DNA of 60,000 nucleotides from Hydractinia symbiolongicarpus. Lineage: Eukaryota; Cnidaria; Hydrozoa; Anthoathecata; Hydractiniidae. The stretch covers positions 18,744,001 to 18,804,000 of the forward strand of contig NC_079880.1 of assembly GCF_029227915.1 (NCBI RefSeq), written 5' to 3'. A model generated the notes under the pieces. It had not been told where the DNA came from. It worked only from the letters and a program-made list of their open reading frames with translations, and did no database searches. Below are positions 43,761-56,500 of this stretch, one piece after another. A program made the position numbers and the translations under genes. Within the stretch, counting starts at the first letter, position 1; each line of letters starts with the position of its first letter.

Positions 43761-44788
43761 GCTCAACTTTGCACCACAGTTAAGAAAATACGAAATTTGG
43801 TTTTTGGTTTTTGATGTATCTGTAAAGTCTGGAGGCACAGCATAATTTTTCTTACCACTGGGAAATTAAAGTATTTGGCGAAAGGTGGCAAAAATTCTCT
43901 GTGTTCAGAGTACTAACCATGCTATCGCAACTAGTCTACCAAAACAAACTAAATTAAGTCTGATAGTACAAGTAAAAACAGCTTCATTCCCCACAAATTA
44001 TATTGTGTTACACAAGTTCAATTGTACAAAGCGTCATCATCATATGTAAGATGGAATACATAAATGACTTACCTTGATGTTCTTCTTAGCAAGAAAGTAA
44101 AACAGAATTCTTACTATATATATACCTCAGGGTAAAGGAAAAACCCTAATGATGGAATGTTTAATAACTCCTGATTGCTTTGTTATATGGCTATGATACT
44201 TACTGAGTTTCAACATTTATCTATTAGACACCTGCATGCTAATTTTTTAGGTCCCATACCTTTCAGAGGCTTTGATATTGGCCATTACTCGAAACTACCC
44301 CTGAAAATCTCTATGAAATCCTTATAATGGGAAAAATATAATAACTCCTGTTAGGATTATTCTTAGAACTTGAAACTTGCAACACAACTTTGTTTCATCA
44401 AGAAGAATCATTTTGAATAATTTGAGCACGTGACTATTCCGATTTTCCGATTTTGTCGGATTTTACCCGAAAATCGGAAAAAAACGGATTTTCGGGCAAT
44501 TTTTGGCAATTTTTTATCCGATCCATGTAAAAACCTGAAGATATGTTAAATAACTTTTATTTAGCTTTCAGAAACTTCGAACAGAATGTAAAAATTCGCT
44601 CTAGAACAAAAGTAATTATATTTTAAGCAGATAGTGGCATTTTTAACAATTTTCAAGCCTTTGATGACGTCACAGAAAATGTGCTGACGCAAGCAAATTT
44701 TTTTTCGCGCCATTTTGTTCCTTTTATGACGTACTATAAGTGTGCCAAGTTTGATTCAATTTGAACAACCCTATGAAAAGTTATTGAG

Positions 44789-44830
44789 GGGGGGGGGGGG
44801 GGGGGGGGGGGGCGGAATCCGCCCCCCCCC
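44789..44830. repeat. Poly-G / poly-C hairpin
   Basis: A run of about 24 G, then CGGAATCCG, then ten C. The 3' part of the G run and the C run can pair around the palindrome; the excess G could form a quadruplex. Confidence 0.8.
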
Positions 44831-45641
44831 GGTCATAGTATGTTCGAAAAACCCCGGACCGAATAGGGTTAAACTAGTTTTATCAATTCCTATCTGACTT
44901 ATTTCAACCAGAAAAATTACTTTTAATGGTTTTTGTACTTGTATCTATGTTAAAACAGATATGCTGTAAAAAATGCCTTATTGGCGTCCCCGAAAATTCC
45001 TAAATTAAAAAACTTAAGAACTGCAATGATAGGTCAATGTATATTGGGCTCTCTTTCATCGATCTGGTCTAAAACTATACCATATGAAGTTTTTAGCCAT
45101 TGTTTTAATTTTTGCACAAGTTATTGGACTTTTACTATTAGCGAAAATTATGCTTCTTTATACTACCCACATAAAATTGCCACTTTGACTAATTGGTTAG
45201 GAATTATTAATTTTTTTAAAAAAATTCACAGACTTGTACTAATATCAAAATTCCTCAGATGAAATATCCTAGTAGTAAGCTATTAACATCTGCAGGAAAT
45301 TATTATCAGTCTACGTGTGCTCTGGGCCTATTTCGTGAAGTGTTTAAGATAACAAGAATGATAAAGCATTATCTTCTTAACATAAAGCAATTGCAGAACT
45401 CTTTAAGTTTTTGGTCAACAACAACAACTTTAAAAATAACCCACTCTGCATTGAAATTTCTAGCTAGCTAGCTAGCTAGCTACATATGTTTTAATATCTA
45501 TAGCTACGCAACTGTAATTATATTTTTGACATAAAGACTTGATTTAATGTAATAACTTTACGTATCTTTCTTGCACACTTATTGCATCTCATTGCAGCAC
45601 ACATGGTGAGTCACCATACAGTGTTTGTTGCATGCTTTCGT

Positions 45642-45745
45642 TTGGTCCGAAAAGCTTTTGATTGCTTTCATTTGGTCCGAAAAGTCATTGATTGCTTTCG
45701 TTTGGTCCGAAAAAACCCTCCTAATTGCTTTCGTTTGGTCCGAAA
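45642..45745 (+). repeat. Minisatellite, four units of ~30 bp
   Basis: Units contain TGCTTTCGTTTGGTCCGAAA followed by a variable AAGCTTTTGAT-like spacer. The core is well kept and the spacers vary. Confidence 0.8.
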
Positions 45746-46095
45746 TTCAAATTACACGGCATCGGTTACAAAGAAATTCAATGATTATTGAAAAATACAT
45801 GCTGTGTCACATTTCGAATGCCGTAAATATGGGTCAAAGTCGTCAGTTTTTTGTTAACCAATCAGAATACCTTATTTCGGCCGCCAAGCCAATCACATTG
45901 CATGAAAATTCTTCGGATGTCAATCGCTTTTTGCCGTATCCATCAAATCAGTCACACAAGAGAAAGGTCCGTAAAATAAAGGTCAACGGTCGCAGGGACT
46001 GCAGGATCACAGTACCCTATTATTTTTTACGATTCTTAGTTTCTCGCGTGACGGCGCTGACGTACACTGGATCCGCCCCTGTTGTAGTTGGTATA

Positions 46096-46249
46096 ACTAG
46101 TCGTTAGCCCGTGGAAAATCCACGGGCTCGCCTGTCCTTTTTATACCACATTGCGTGCTTCTCGCTATTGCGCAGCTAAGCTACTATTTTGCGTGACAGA
46201 CAGACGGATGGACGGACAGACGTATACATACGGGCATTATAATATAGAT
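46096..46249 (+). repeat. Short interspersed repeat inserted in a retroposon endonuclease
   Basis: Same family as 5213-5725. It has the best hairpin of the family: GCCCGTGG and CCACGGGC around a 5-base loop (46107-46127). It interrupts the endonuclease reading frame at 46250. Confidence 0.82.
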
Positions 46250-46898
46250 AACGACAAGTAATTACTTTTGGTGGAAGTTCTTGACCAGTGTGTCTTCGAA
46301 CGCAAGCGACGCAATCGTGATCGCCAATACTCAAGTGTATAACTTTTGTAGAACGAATTAGCGAGTGATTGTTTGTATAAATCAAATCTATAAGGGTGCT
46401 TGATTTTCTTGTTGTTCTCGTAGCCGCTGTTACCAACTAGTTAAATCCCTGGACAGCCATTAGCTCTTTAAATTCTGAATGATCATTTTTATTTTTATAG
46501 TTAACATTAAAGTCGCCCATAATGATAATTTTTAGCTATAGGTCGTTAACGGTCTCAAGCCTGTATTGAAAATATCCTTTCCACTTCTTGTGTAAGTGAA
46601 GTGAATTGTCCGGGGGTCGGTACATACAGCAGATTAGATAATGTTTCGCTTTTTCCGGGCATATTTCGATCCAAATGTTTTCTAAAAATTCACATTCAAG
46701 GTCTTCTCGTCGTTTCCAGTTTATATTCTCCGAAACACCTCCTCCTAGGCCAGTTTTTCGTCTCTTTTCTACAAACTGGAACCTCGGAATACAAAACAAG
46801 CTATCGCTTTCGTGTACAATATGTGTCTCTGAGAGAGATAAAATTGAGTTTTTCTCTCCCGAAAATAAAGCCGTAAGATTTGGTAAACAATTTGTCAA
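46250..46898 (-). pseudogene. APE-like endonuclease domain of a non-LTR retroposon
   Basis: Minus strand. Motifs are SILSLSETHIVHESDSLF (E-T), HYLICCMYRPPDNS, MGDFNVNYKNKND, then after one stop STLIDLIYTNN and SIGDHDCV. These are the conserved endonuclease motifs of CR1/jockey elements. Strand and order suit the same element as the RT at 41922-43760. Confidence 0.82.
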
Positions 46899-47970
46899 AC
46901 CTCTACAGTTTTAGTGATGCACACCATCGCCGGCCAACGGCTTCAATAATTTTGAAAAACTAAAGCAAATCCGCTGAAATTGATTAAATGTGTGTTTTTA
47001 ATCTCGGCCGCCATTTTGCGCCGCAACGTGCTCAAGCAATCAGCGCATAATGAGACAGGTCTATTTTATAAGTTGTTCCCATATCTCTTTGTTTTTCGCT
47101 ATTTTAAATGCTTCTGTAATGTTAATGTTCAGCGTGTCTTTCAGTTGCTAAACCATCATTTTTACCAAGTTGTTCTCGGTTATAACACTTATCAACAAGA
47201 CAAAATGCCCTGGGAACGAGGTTGCGCATTAACTCAACCTGGGAACGAGATTGAAAAAGAAAAAAATATATTTGGTTAGTAAGTCTAGTAACTTCGGCAT
47301 CTGGTTAAGCAAGCACAGTCAGAGATGAAGAGATGTCGGATCAGTCAGAGGGTGATGGAATTTTTGACATGTCAATCTTTGGATTATTTTTTTTTACATA
47401 TAGCTAGCTAGCTATCTAAGCGGCTAGCTAATTGTTTTCTAACTGCATAAATTCATCCTCCCTCTTCCACTCTTTGTAGATTGTTCTAGCTATATTATTG
47501 AAACCGTCGTTGGAATTGTTTTTACTGTAATACTATGTAAGAGTTTATGTGGGCTTTCCATGTGTGTGTGGTGTCTGCCTGTCAAATTTAAATCAAACAT
47601 CTTTAAATAATTCTAGCTTCTTCAAGGGATCAAAGTAATAATCTAGCTAGCCTTTAAACTGCAGATAAGTTTGAGAAATGAAATGACATAATTTTCTCTG
47701 ATCTGGTTTTGCGTCCTGGAACAATAATGGTCATTATCCCCCCTAATCCCCTCCACTTTGTCCAAGTAAGTGAAATTTGGATGATGTTAAAAAGGCTATA
47801 AAATGAAACACAAACTTTAGGATAAGAAAAATTGTCACACACCTTTTGTCAATAAAAAGGCTTGCAACTTTTTTTAAGCTTGCCACCATTTTTAATTTAA
47901 TCAAAACAAACAAAATCGACAGACAGTATTGTTTGTTAGGCTCTCCCTTGTGCTTGCTTGGCAAGGCAAG
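46899..47970. other. Upstream region of the kinase gene
   Basis: Contains GGCCGCCATTTTGCGCCGC at about 47006-47024, a GC-rich patch with a YY1-like motif that may mark a promoter. A short open frame starting MSDQSEGDGIFDMS at 47334 may be an early exon but has no clear donor. Confidence 0.35.
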
Positions 47971-48044
47971 ATGAATAAGGTTCTAAAAAATACCATTCAA
48001 GAAGAAATAGAGCGATATAACAGAGATAGATATACACATGTCGA
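47971..48044 (+). CDS. Possible 5' coding exon of the kinase gene
   Basis: MNKVLKNTIQEEIERYNRDR then YTHVE is followed by a GTAATT donor (phase 1) and preceded by a TTAG acceptor-like site at 47939. It has coding-like composition and correct strand, but phase 1 does not fit the phase-2 entry of the exon at 50432, so a further exon would be needed. Confidence 0.25.
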
Positions 48045-50431
48045 AGGTAATTCCAACCCCAGTAGTAGTGCTGTTACTACTACCGGTTTTACAACTGCGG
48101 TGGTTGCTAACAACAAAGGGAAATCAAAGAATAGCCTAACTTATTGAAAATCGAATTTAATTATTTTGCAGTCGCATTGAGTGAAAAAAGCTCAAACAAA
48201 ACCACAATTTTATGTTATTTAAAAATTTCACAACAAAATTATGTCGGCATTTATTTTGCCGACGCAACAGTGGTATCAGGTCTATTTATATCTTAAGGTT
48301 CAACCCTTAGTTGATAAACTATAAAATTTAATAAAAGACCATAAAATATAAATTTTAATATAGCTGGCGCCCTGTGGAAACAATCCATTACCTATATGTT
48401 TTTGTGATTTTCTGGGCTAGCCACTTTAAATATTTATTATCAGCATGTCTTCCTTTTTTTCTTTTTTTTTTTTTGGTTTTTACTTTGCTAGAATAAATTT
48501 TGTGATCTCTTTAGATAATGAAAGAATCAGCAAATAGATATATTTTTTAATCATGCAATTTTCTGCATTTCTATATACGTAAAAAGTTTTAAGCAGGAGT
48601 CCAAATGGACTCTTGTGACCATAACTTACACAAGTCTTAGTGCAAGTCAGACTTGTAGTCTCATGTCAGATTTCAAGCCCTAAAACATCTAAAAGCCTCC
48701 ATGATGATTATAATAATAAGTACAGAATGTTTTTTTTAAATAAAGAGGTTAAAAAAATGCTCTAAATTGGCATCAATAGTCGATGTAATCATATCAATCT
48801 ACATCAAAGTGTCTTGTTCTACATGTTAATAATATGCCAGTTTTTTCAGTGATGTTGTTTTCTTAAAAGTAAGAGTCAGTCAAGCCTTTGACACAACAAA
48901 ACAAAATCTCAACTGCCTAATTAAGATTTTAATAAAAATTCTATTTCTCCACTTTTTTTTAAAAAAAAAGCAAAGAAAAATGACTCATGTTCTTTAAAAT
49001 GCATATTATCATCATTATTGATTGTTCTTATTAAGAGATTATATCTATACTATGATTTTTGTAAATATTGTATTGCCATGGTAATGCTTTTACATCAAGT
49101 TTATGCTACATTAAAAAGATTTGTTAAAAAGTTTATCTAAATTTCTCATTCTGGGGAGTTACAGTGTTATATAAAATATTTTGCATCAGAAAAAATTGCT
49201 CGCACCCCTCAATGTGTGTTTTCCAAGTTTTCTATATTACGTGTGTATGTTAAGTGGTAAAACATCTATGAGTGAGGGTGTATTCATAATAAATGGCTTG
49301 CTTGTGTTTCCATTAACGAGTTAATTACTGTCATTAATGATGCCATTTATATTTGTAATAATATGTTTTCAAGTTCATATGTGGAGGAGATTTTTCTCTG
49401 TTGTCATACACAGCTCCATCTCTTTTCTCGTTTCAGCTTCAATAATAAAAAAATGATTCCATGCTTAGTTTGGGAAAATCACTTGAGAAAATGGTAATGA
49501 AGTAATGAATAAAAATAGGTAAGTCGTGTGCATAAAACTCTACGTGTTGTTTATAGTATTAAATTATAATCTGTTAAATCTCAGTTAGATTAATATAATG
49601 TTTCAGATGAAAGTTAAACTTTTTACATGGTGTATTGTGAGGGTGTCCACTCTATCAGGAATTTTAGGTTTAAATAATTCACAAAACTATTTTTATTTTA
49701 TTTTATTTTTCTCTTCTTTTTAATCAATATTGTTATACATAATTAATTGCTAAAGTTGCCAGGAAAGCCACAGTATTAGAAAGTCAATTGTATTTCAATT
49801 AACAATGTTGCGATGTCAGTATAGAGGGATATTTAGCGAAAAACAATGATGATGTTGGGCAAACAAAAATACACAAAATTCTGTGCGTGTGCCCAAAGTA
49901 ATAACACTCTTCTCCAGTCGACACATATCCTATTCTCCTGAAGCTCACGGGTTTATCACACTGATTTATCTTGTCTCAAACAACTTCTTATTGTTACCTT
50001 CTCACAATTTTTTACAACTTCTTGTTGTTTCATTATCTCAATATTTTCCATACCATGTCTGTTATTTGCAGAGCATAATAAAAATAATTCTAAAACTAGA
50101 CACTTTAAAATTACTGTGATGTTTTGCAATCTTCTGTGCCTCTAATTTATTTATTTTGCCATTGAAAGTACCTTTAATGGCAACAAAATTGTACTCACAT
50201 TTAGTAAGATTTATTTTTCAAAAAATTTCCAATATGTTGTTTGAGAGGATATTTTTAAAATACTTCTGCTAGTATATGCCAAATAAGAAAAAAGGTCTGT
50301 TTGTATTTTACTTCATTAAAGTGAAGTGAAGTATCAGGAAGTACACTGAAGCTTTTTTGCCTTTGCAATGCTTATAACTTTACTCTGAAACCACTGAGTC
50401 TGTCCATAATGAAACCTATGTTCTTTTTTAG
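48045..50431. other. Putative 5' intron of the kinase gene
   Basis: AT-rich; no exon or repeat family was recognised. Confidence 0.4.
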
Positions 50432-50597
50432 AAATGACAGGATGGTGCAAAGAGAATCTCGTTACTACAAAGAACAAAATGGACACCAACCATCATTTTA
50501 TCCCATGATATTTAACCCTACCGTTTATTATTCATCACACACTTCACATCATCCACAATTTGAAGCAAATCACACACCAGGAAATTTACCTTACCAG
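50432..50597 (+). CDS. DYRK4: DYRK4-like exon: N-terminal His/Tyr-rich
   Basis: It encodes [20 protein letters not shown], then a Tyr/His/Ser-rich stretch ending HTPGNLPYQ. Acceptor TTTTTAG, donor GTACAT, phase 2 in and 0 out. It could begin at the internal Met if this is the start exon. Confidence 0.75.
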
Positions 50598-53500
50598 GTA
50601 CATGTGTAGATCAATATACAGCGACATCAGAACATCTCTGCAGCCTATTCTTTTCATCTCAGACCTTAAACCCATTTTATATGCACTTAAAATGTTACAT
50701 AAAGGGTTTTGACTAAAGCTATATTTATTCTTTAATGTAATGAAGAATATTACTACGTGTCACTAAAATATAAAACCGATTAGATCTTGGATATATACAA
50801 TCTAAAAATTAAAAAAGAAATGTCAAGTATCTACTTGGAAATTGACATCATCAACAAGATATAGATGACTATCCACCAAGGTTTATACATTTGTGAACAG
50901 ACCAAACAAAAGAAAATTAAACAGTATTAATCATTAATCATTTTCAAAAATTTATTTAAAGACGAAAAATCATTTACTTTTTTGAGATTCCATACTGTCA
51001 ACTAAGTGAGGTTAAGCAAATTAATTTTCCAGATGGAAATTTTTTCCAATAATCAACAAAGTACTGGGAACATTATCATATTTAATGTATTGAGGATATT
51101 GAACACTGGCGTTAGGAGCTGCTACCATGGACACTTCAATAAAAAAGGAGGTCTACGAGCCAATTTCTGAAAAATTAAAATGGGGTGGTCAAGAAGTGAT
51201 ATCTTTATATTTTGCTAATTTTAACATATTTTGTTTACACCAAGTAGTTAACAACTTTGCAAACTTCTTTATAAAAATTCTCACCTTCAAGATTTTGGGA
51301 CTAAACGTTTGTCCTATTTTTAGATAAATTTTGTGCAAAAGCTGAAATAGCATTTTGAAAGTGAATTTAATGCTAGAATTTATGTAGAAAAAATGTTTGT
51401 TCTAGTTTTACATACAATGCAACTCATGTCCTGCATAAAAACCTACATGAGTTCCAATGTCTCTTGTGGCCCTTCTTGCACATGATAAATTATATAAGAT
51501 GTCAAGGTTATCTTTAAAAAAATTAATGTGCATGCTACGGGCTTGGTACTTAGACTTTCCCAAAGTTAGAATTTTGTTCAATTTAACTATTGTGCAATAG
51601 ACCATAATAGCAGTAGCCTTTGGTTTTGGAAGTTAAAATTATATCATTTAATCTTTTTTTGAAAACAAACCATGTGCTTGGGCAAAGGAAAAGCACCATA
51701 GACCTATAAAAATAACCAACTTTGTAGAAAATCTTATTCAAAATTGTCTTCTGCAACTGGCTTGCTATGCATAATAACGTTTATAAAGATCTGTCTTAAT
51801 CTTTCTTAGTAATATGATTCTTAAAATAAAATAGGTTTAGGAGCAAAATAAATGTCTCTTAATCAGCTCTATTATGCCCAAAAAAGTAAAGAATTACTAT
51901 TTCAATATTTTGAAAAAATACAACATTTTGTAGACTTCATTTGTGGCGCCGTAGATTAGTGGTTATAGCTCTCGTACTCTGTGCGGGAGACCGGGGTTCG
52001 ATTCCTCTTGACGGCGATTCAACATGGGCGAGTGAATGTTACCATAGCCCCGGGTTAACCCAAGCCATGTGAGGGAAATTGGGAAGATGGCACACTGTGT
52101 GGGCCGTTGGATGTTGCCGGGAGTTGTCTAGTAGAGCGCGGGCTCTAATTGGGTCTGCGTAGCTCAAAATGAGCATTAAATACTCTAGGACTCTCCATCT
52201 ACGCCATGGCCCCTCCTGGAAATAATAGACAGGGTATATCCCTCGATATTTGTGAGGCTAGCCATGTAAAATATGCACATCTATCTATCTATCTATCTTC
52301 ATATTTTCAAGAAAGCTGCTGCAAGATGTAGCTTATGGTGTGAACAAAATAACAAATAAAAATTGTGATGAACAAAAAGTTACTAATGGAATTTTGACCA
52401 GGAAAAATAGTCAAACAACTGCCTTTTACAGAGGTGTTTGTATAGAAACATGCTACACATTCATGTCTGTTTATTTTTGTAGAGAATTATTTATGGTCTT
52501 TAGTCTGGGCAAAATAAGAGAAAATGAGCAAAATTGGAGTTCTAGAATTTTTCCAGAAAATGGCTAGGGTTTTCAAAAACCAAGATGAATGGTGTTACAA
52601 GGTCTCTTAATATGCATTTATTTAAAGACAATTTATCCCTTTTCCAATTTTGCCAAAAAATAGTAATTCTACCTGAATTAGTAATTTTATCTCATGCATC
52701 ACTGGATACATTTCAGACAACAGAAAAGAATTTTCAGATTGATGTTTTTAAGTTTGACTGAGCAGTCACGTACATCACTTTAAAGATGTTATTTGTAATT
52801 TTAAAATTCTATTTTGGGATCCCAACGAATACATTTTTTTTTCATGTGCACCTGTTGCAAATTTCTTGACATGGATAATTCTTGTTTTCTTTGCCTAATT
52901 AAAATAGAAGATTGTTTGCTTGGAATTTACTTTACTTTGTTATGATTGAAGTAACACAGTGTTTGCTTGTGGAGTTAAATGTCATTTTTGACGTAATGGG
53001 TCATTGTTCCTAGGTCTTTCCATTTTCTACTTTTTTGTTTTCATTGCAAAATAAAAGTAAATAAGCCAACTTCTGTTTTCTTTTTTTGTGTTTTTTTATT
53101 TGTAATGGTTTCTATTGTTTTCTTTAGAGAGATTCATTTCAAGACAGACAACTAACCATGCCTCCTCAGTTACGGGACACTTCCAGGTATGGCCTGTCGA
53201 AACAATATAAATTATTAAAACAATAATACTAAAATTAGTCACATAGGTAGCTTTGGTATTATATCTGTATTTATTTATTCTTTCAGAGTTCACGCAAGTA
53301 ATATTTTTACTCCTGGCAATGCAACAGGTACTTCTCAAACTAAGGTGATTTCTGTTTTTATTATTTTTTTATTTGGAAGATATTCCTACTCGGTGTTACA
53401 GGTTTGAAAAATAATTGTATATCAAATGTGAAAAATATATATATTAGAATTTTTATTCATATTTATCAAGGAAATTAGGGAGTAGTGATTTTTTGTATAA

Positions 53501-56500
53501 ACACCAAGAAAGCATTTGTAATTGTATTTCTAAACACTTTAAAAATTTCAGCTGGAAAAACATCATTCAACTCTAAACTCTTCGTTGCTTGCTACACATC
53601 AAGGGCATCATTATCATAAAAGTAGTCGAAGACGTGGTAGCATGCCAGTATTTGAGGTATGAATTTAACGTTATTACTGCAACAAACGTAATGATTGATT
53701 ATTAGTTTGCACTTTTCCCATTTCTCATTCTACTTTGAATTTCCTTTAGTCTCACACACAGTCATTACCAAAACTTAACTATGTCCAAAAATCTATTCAC
53801 CAAGCAACGCTGGTCCAACGACCTATAAAGGTGAATTATAACATCTTCTAACTTTTTTCAGTCCTTTTAATTTGTACTTTTTGATATAATGTGCATATGA
53901 AATGTTGCTGAAATCAACTACCGCACCACTTATATCTAGAGATATGCAGGCATGACTCAACTTCCATTAATAGACCCATTATCAACCAATTATTATCAAC
54001 AATCAAACTCTCATGTGTCAACCAAGGTAATAATGTTATTTTGTGTTTTTAAGTGTAATTAATATCCAATTACATATACTCTTACCAGATATGCCTGTGG
54101 AGTGGCAAACTGATAAGAAGATATTAACGTTTAACGATTCTCTGTTAAACCATTGCCTCTGTTCTGTAGAAGTGACTTACCGATAAAATCTATAGAGTAA
54201 ATTTTTTTTAAAAAAAAGTCATAAACCCATCAGTGCTGAAACAGATAGGTTGGCACAGTATTGAGAAATCAGCCCAATTCTGGTAGCAGGAGGTCCCTAC
54301 CCTTACCCATAGCTGCAATGCTTTGATAGTAATGAACTCATTAATTTATTAAGTTATTTACATCAAGGTATTGTTATAGACATTGTAACACCGAATTTTT
54401 CAATTAACATTTTCAGTGGCATTTTTCAGCAACTTCAAAGAAAAATAAACACATCCACTATATCTGTCATAAGCTTAGCATATTAGGGTTTGACAGTCAT
54501 TTTTTTGATTTTCTTAACTCTATGTTTTAGTCAGCTGTCCCAAGTTATTAGGGGTTTGGACATCAACTAATCTAATATTATCTTTTAGGAAATATATGAT
54601 TCAGAAAAGTTCAGCTAAACAAGCAAAAATATGTATCAATTATGTTTAACATTGTGTTTCTTTTATTTATATACACATAGCTGTTTTAAGGGTAAATTTG
54701 GTTTTCTAATAAAATTGCAAAAATCGCTCCGGTTTGAGTAACCATGAGTAAAAACCATGTGAAGTAGATTTCAACAGATTTTTTTGTTTTTTTTTAAATT
54801 CTTAAAAGAGGCTGTCAGTGGCTATTATGTTTATAAAAAAAAACAAAGATGAGGAAGCAGAAAATTTTATGTATATTTTAGACTAAATTTTTTCAGTTAG
54901 AGTATTGAGGCAAAACGGCGAAAAGATCAATGGCTTTTTGGCATCATATTTTAAAAATCTTTCGAGTGCTATAATATTTTGATCACAATAATTAACAGAC
55001 TGATCAAGATTTGATTTTGTTTATACTTGTTTTAAAGGATCAGAGTAATTATGATTTCAGTGCCAATTGTGACAAAAACAAAATTTGAGTAGTCAATACT
55101 TTCGCAAACTCGTAGACGAACTACGGTTGCTGACGAGTCTCATCACCTTGCATGTGAGCAACAAAATTGTGTCTATGGGGTTGGAAATTTACACCCGCAC
55201 CAGTTTTCGATCATGTTTGTTATTTCTTTAAAAATAAGACCCAAAATGAGAAGAATTTTTCTGATTTTCCTGTTTTTAAATTATGAAGCAATATTTACAA
55301 AAATTTCATTGTATTGCCCTATTTTGTGGGAACTAAAAAAACTGTTGTTATTTTTACTAAGATACAAAAAGAATTTATAATTGAAGCTAAGATTTTTAAG
55401 TTGCAGATAAGCTAATCTCAAAAAACTACTGTACAATTACTGTACAACTTTTTTGTCTACCTGTCTATGTAATGTTATCATTATATATATGTGTTTTTAA
55501 TATAATATTCCCCTCCAATTTAATTCAAGTACATCTTATTAACCTCAGAATATATTTCAGCTTTCAATACTTGTTTTTGTCAGCAGTATATTCTGGGAGA
55601 AAATATAAATATATTTAAAGGGGACAGGTGCAAATTTTTTTAATCCTGTCTTTAATAACATATTGTTTTTAAGAGTACTTTTTGTTCTTCTTTTTTTCTT
55701 TCTTTTTGTTTGCAGATATATATATACATATTTTTTGATAACTCAATGAGTAGTTGTGTTGGGTGGTTTTGGAGAACTTAACATAAATATAATATTTAAT
55801 TTTAAAATTTAAGTTTTTGTTTTATTGTCTTTGTTATTGTTGTTTTTATTTGTTGTTGCTGATTTAATTTTCTGTAGTTGTTGTTGTTGTTATTTTTTGT
55901 GTGATTTCTTTCTTTTTTGTTTGGAAATTCTGTGCTTGATTTTAAATTAAAGTGTTGGTTTAAAATTTTTGTTCAATGTAAAAATACTAACACAATATTT
56001 TCTTTTTTTGTAAATTTTCATTCATTTTATACTTCTTTTTCTTTTTTTGTTTGATAATTCAAAAATTTAAATACAATTAAAAGCAAGATTTTTATCTTCA
56101 AGAACCATGCCTATTAAGTATTTTAAGGAATGAAAACAAAGTGTATGTTTAACTTGACCGAGTTAATGTGGAACCTACGAGCATTATTTGAAAAACTTTG
56201 GCTTAATGCAGAGGTAGAGAGATTTTTTAATTTTTCATACTTCTTTTTTCTCATTGTGTAGTAGAAACTTATGACATTGTAAATATTTTATGTTATTTTT
56301 CTTGATTTTGTTTGTAAAGTGGATTTAAAACTTATTGGGGAACGACACACCTAATCCGTTTAAGACAGTTGTTTTTCATATTAATACATTTTTTACATGT
56401 GTAAGTGTTGTTTATGAAAGTGGAAAATACAGAAGTTGTTAGGCTGGTTTATCTGAAAGCATTTTGTGACTCCAAAAGGTGTTTGCTTTCTTGCTTCAGT

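Larger units (their letters stand above)
43761..46095. other. Repeat-rich sequence separating RT and endonuclease parts of the retroposon
   Basis: Longer than a normal linker, so it probably includes insertions. It contains a poly-G/poly-C hairpin (44789-44830), a repeat-like block with GATGACGTCAC (44664), a GCTA microsatellite (45461-45481) and a four-unit minisatellite (45642-45745). No gene. Confidence 0.5.

Noticed and set aside
44981-45262. 93-codon plus-strand open frame
   Set aside because: It matches no motif, lies in repeat-rich DNA between parts of a retroposon, and has no promoter or splice support.
51127-51327. Possible extra kinase exon starting [15 protein letters not shown]
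   Set aside because: There is no convincing acceptor or donor, and the 50432 and 53128 exons already join in phase without it.
51945-52017. tRNA gene
   Set aside because: Box A- and B-like sequences are present, but the segment continues into a SINE body with a matching copy elsewhere, and the cloverleaf is imperfect. It is a SINE head.
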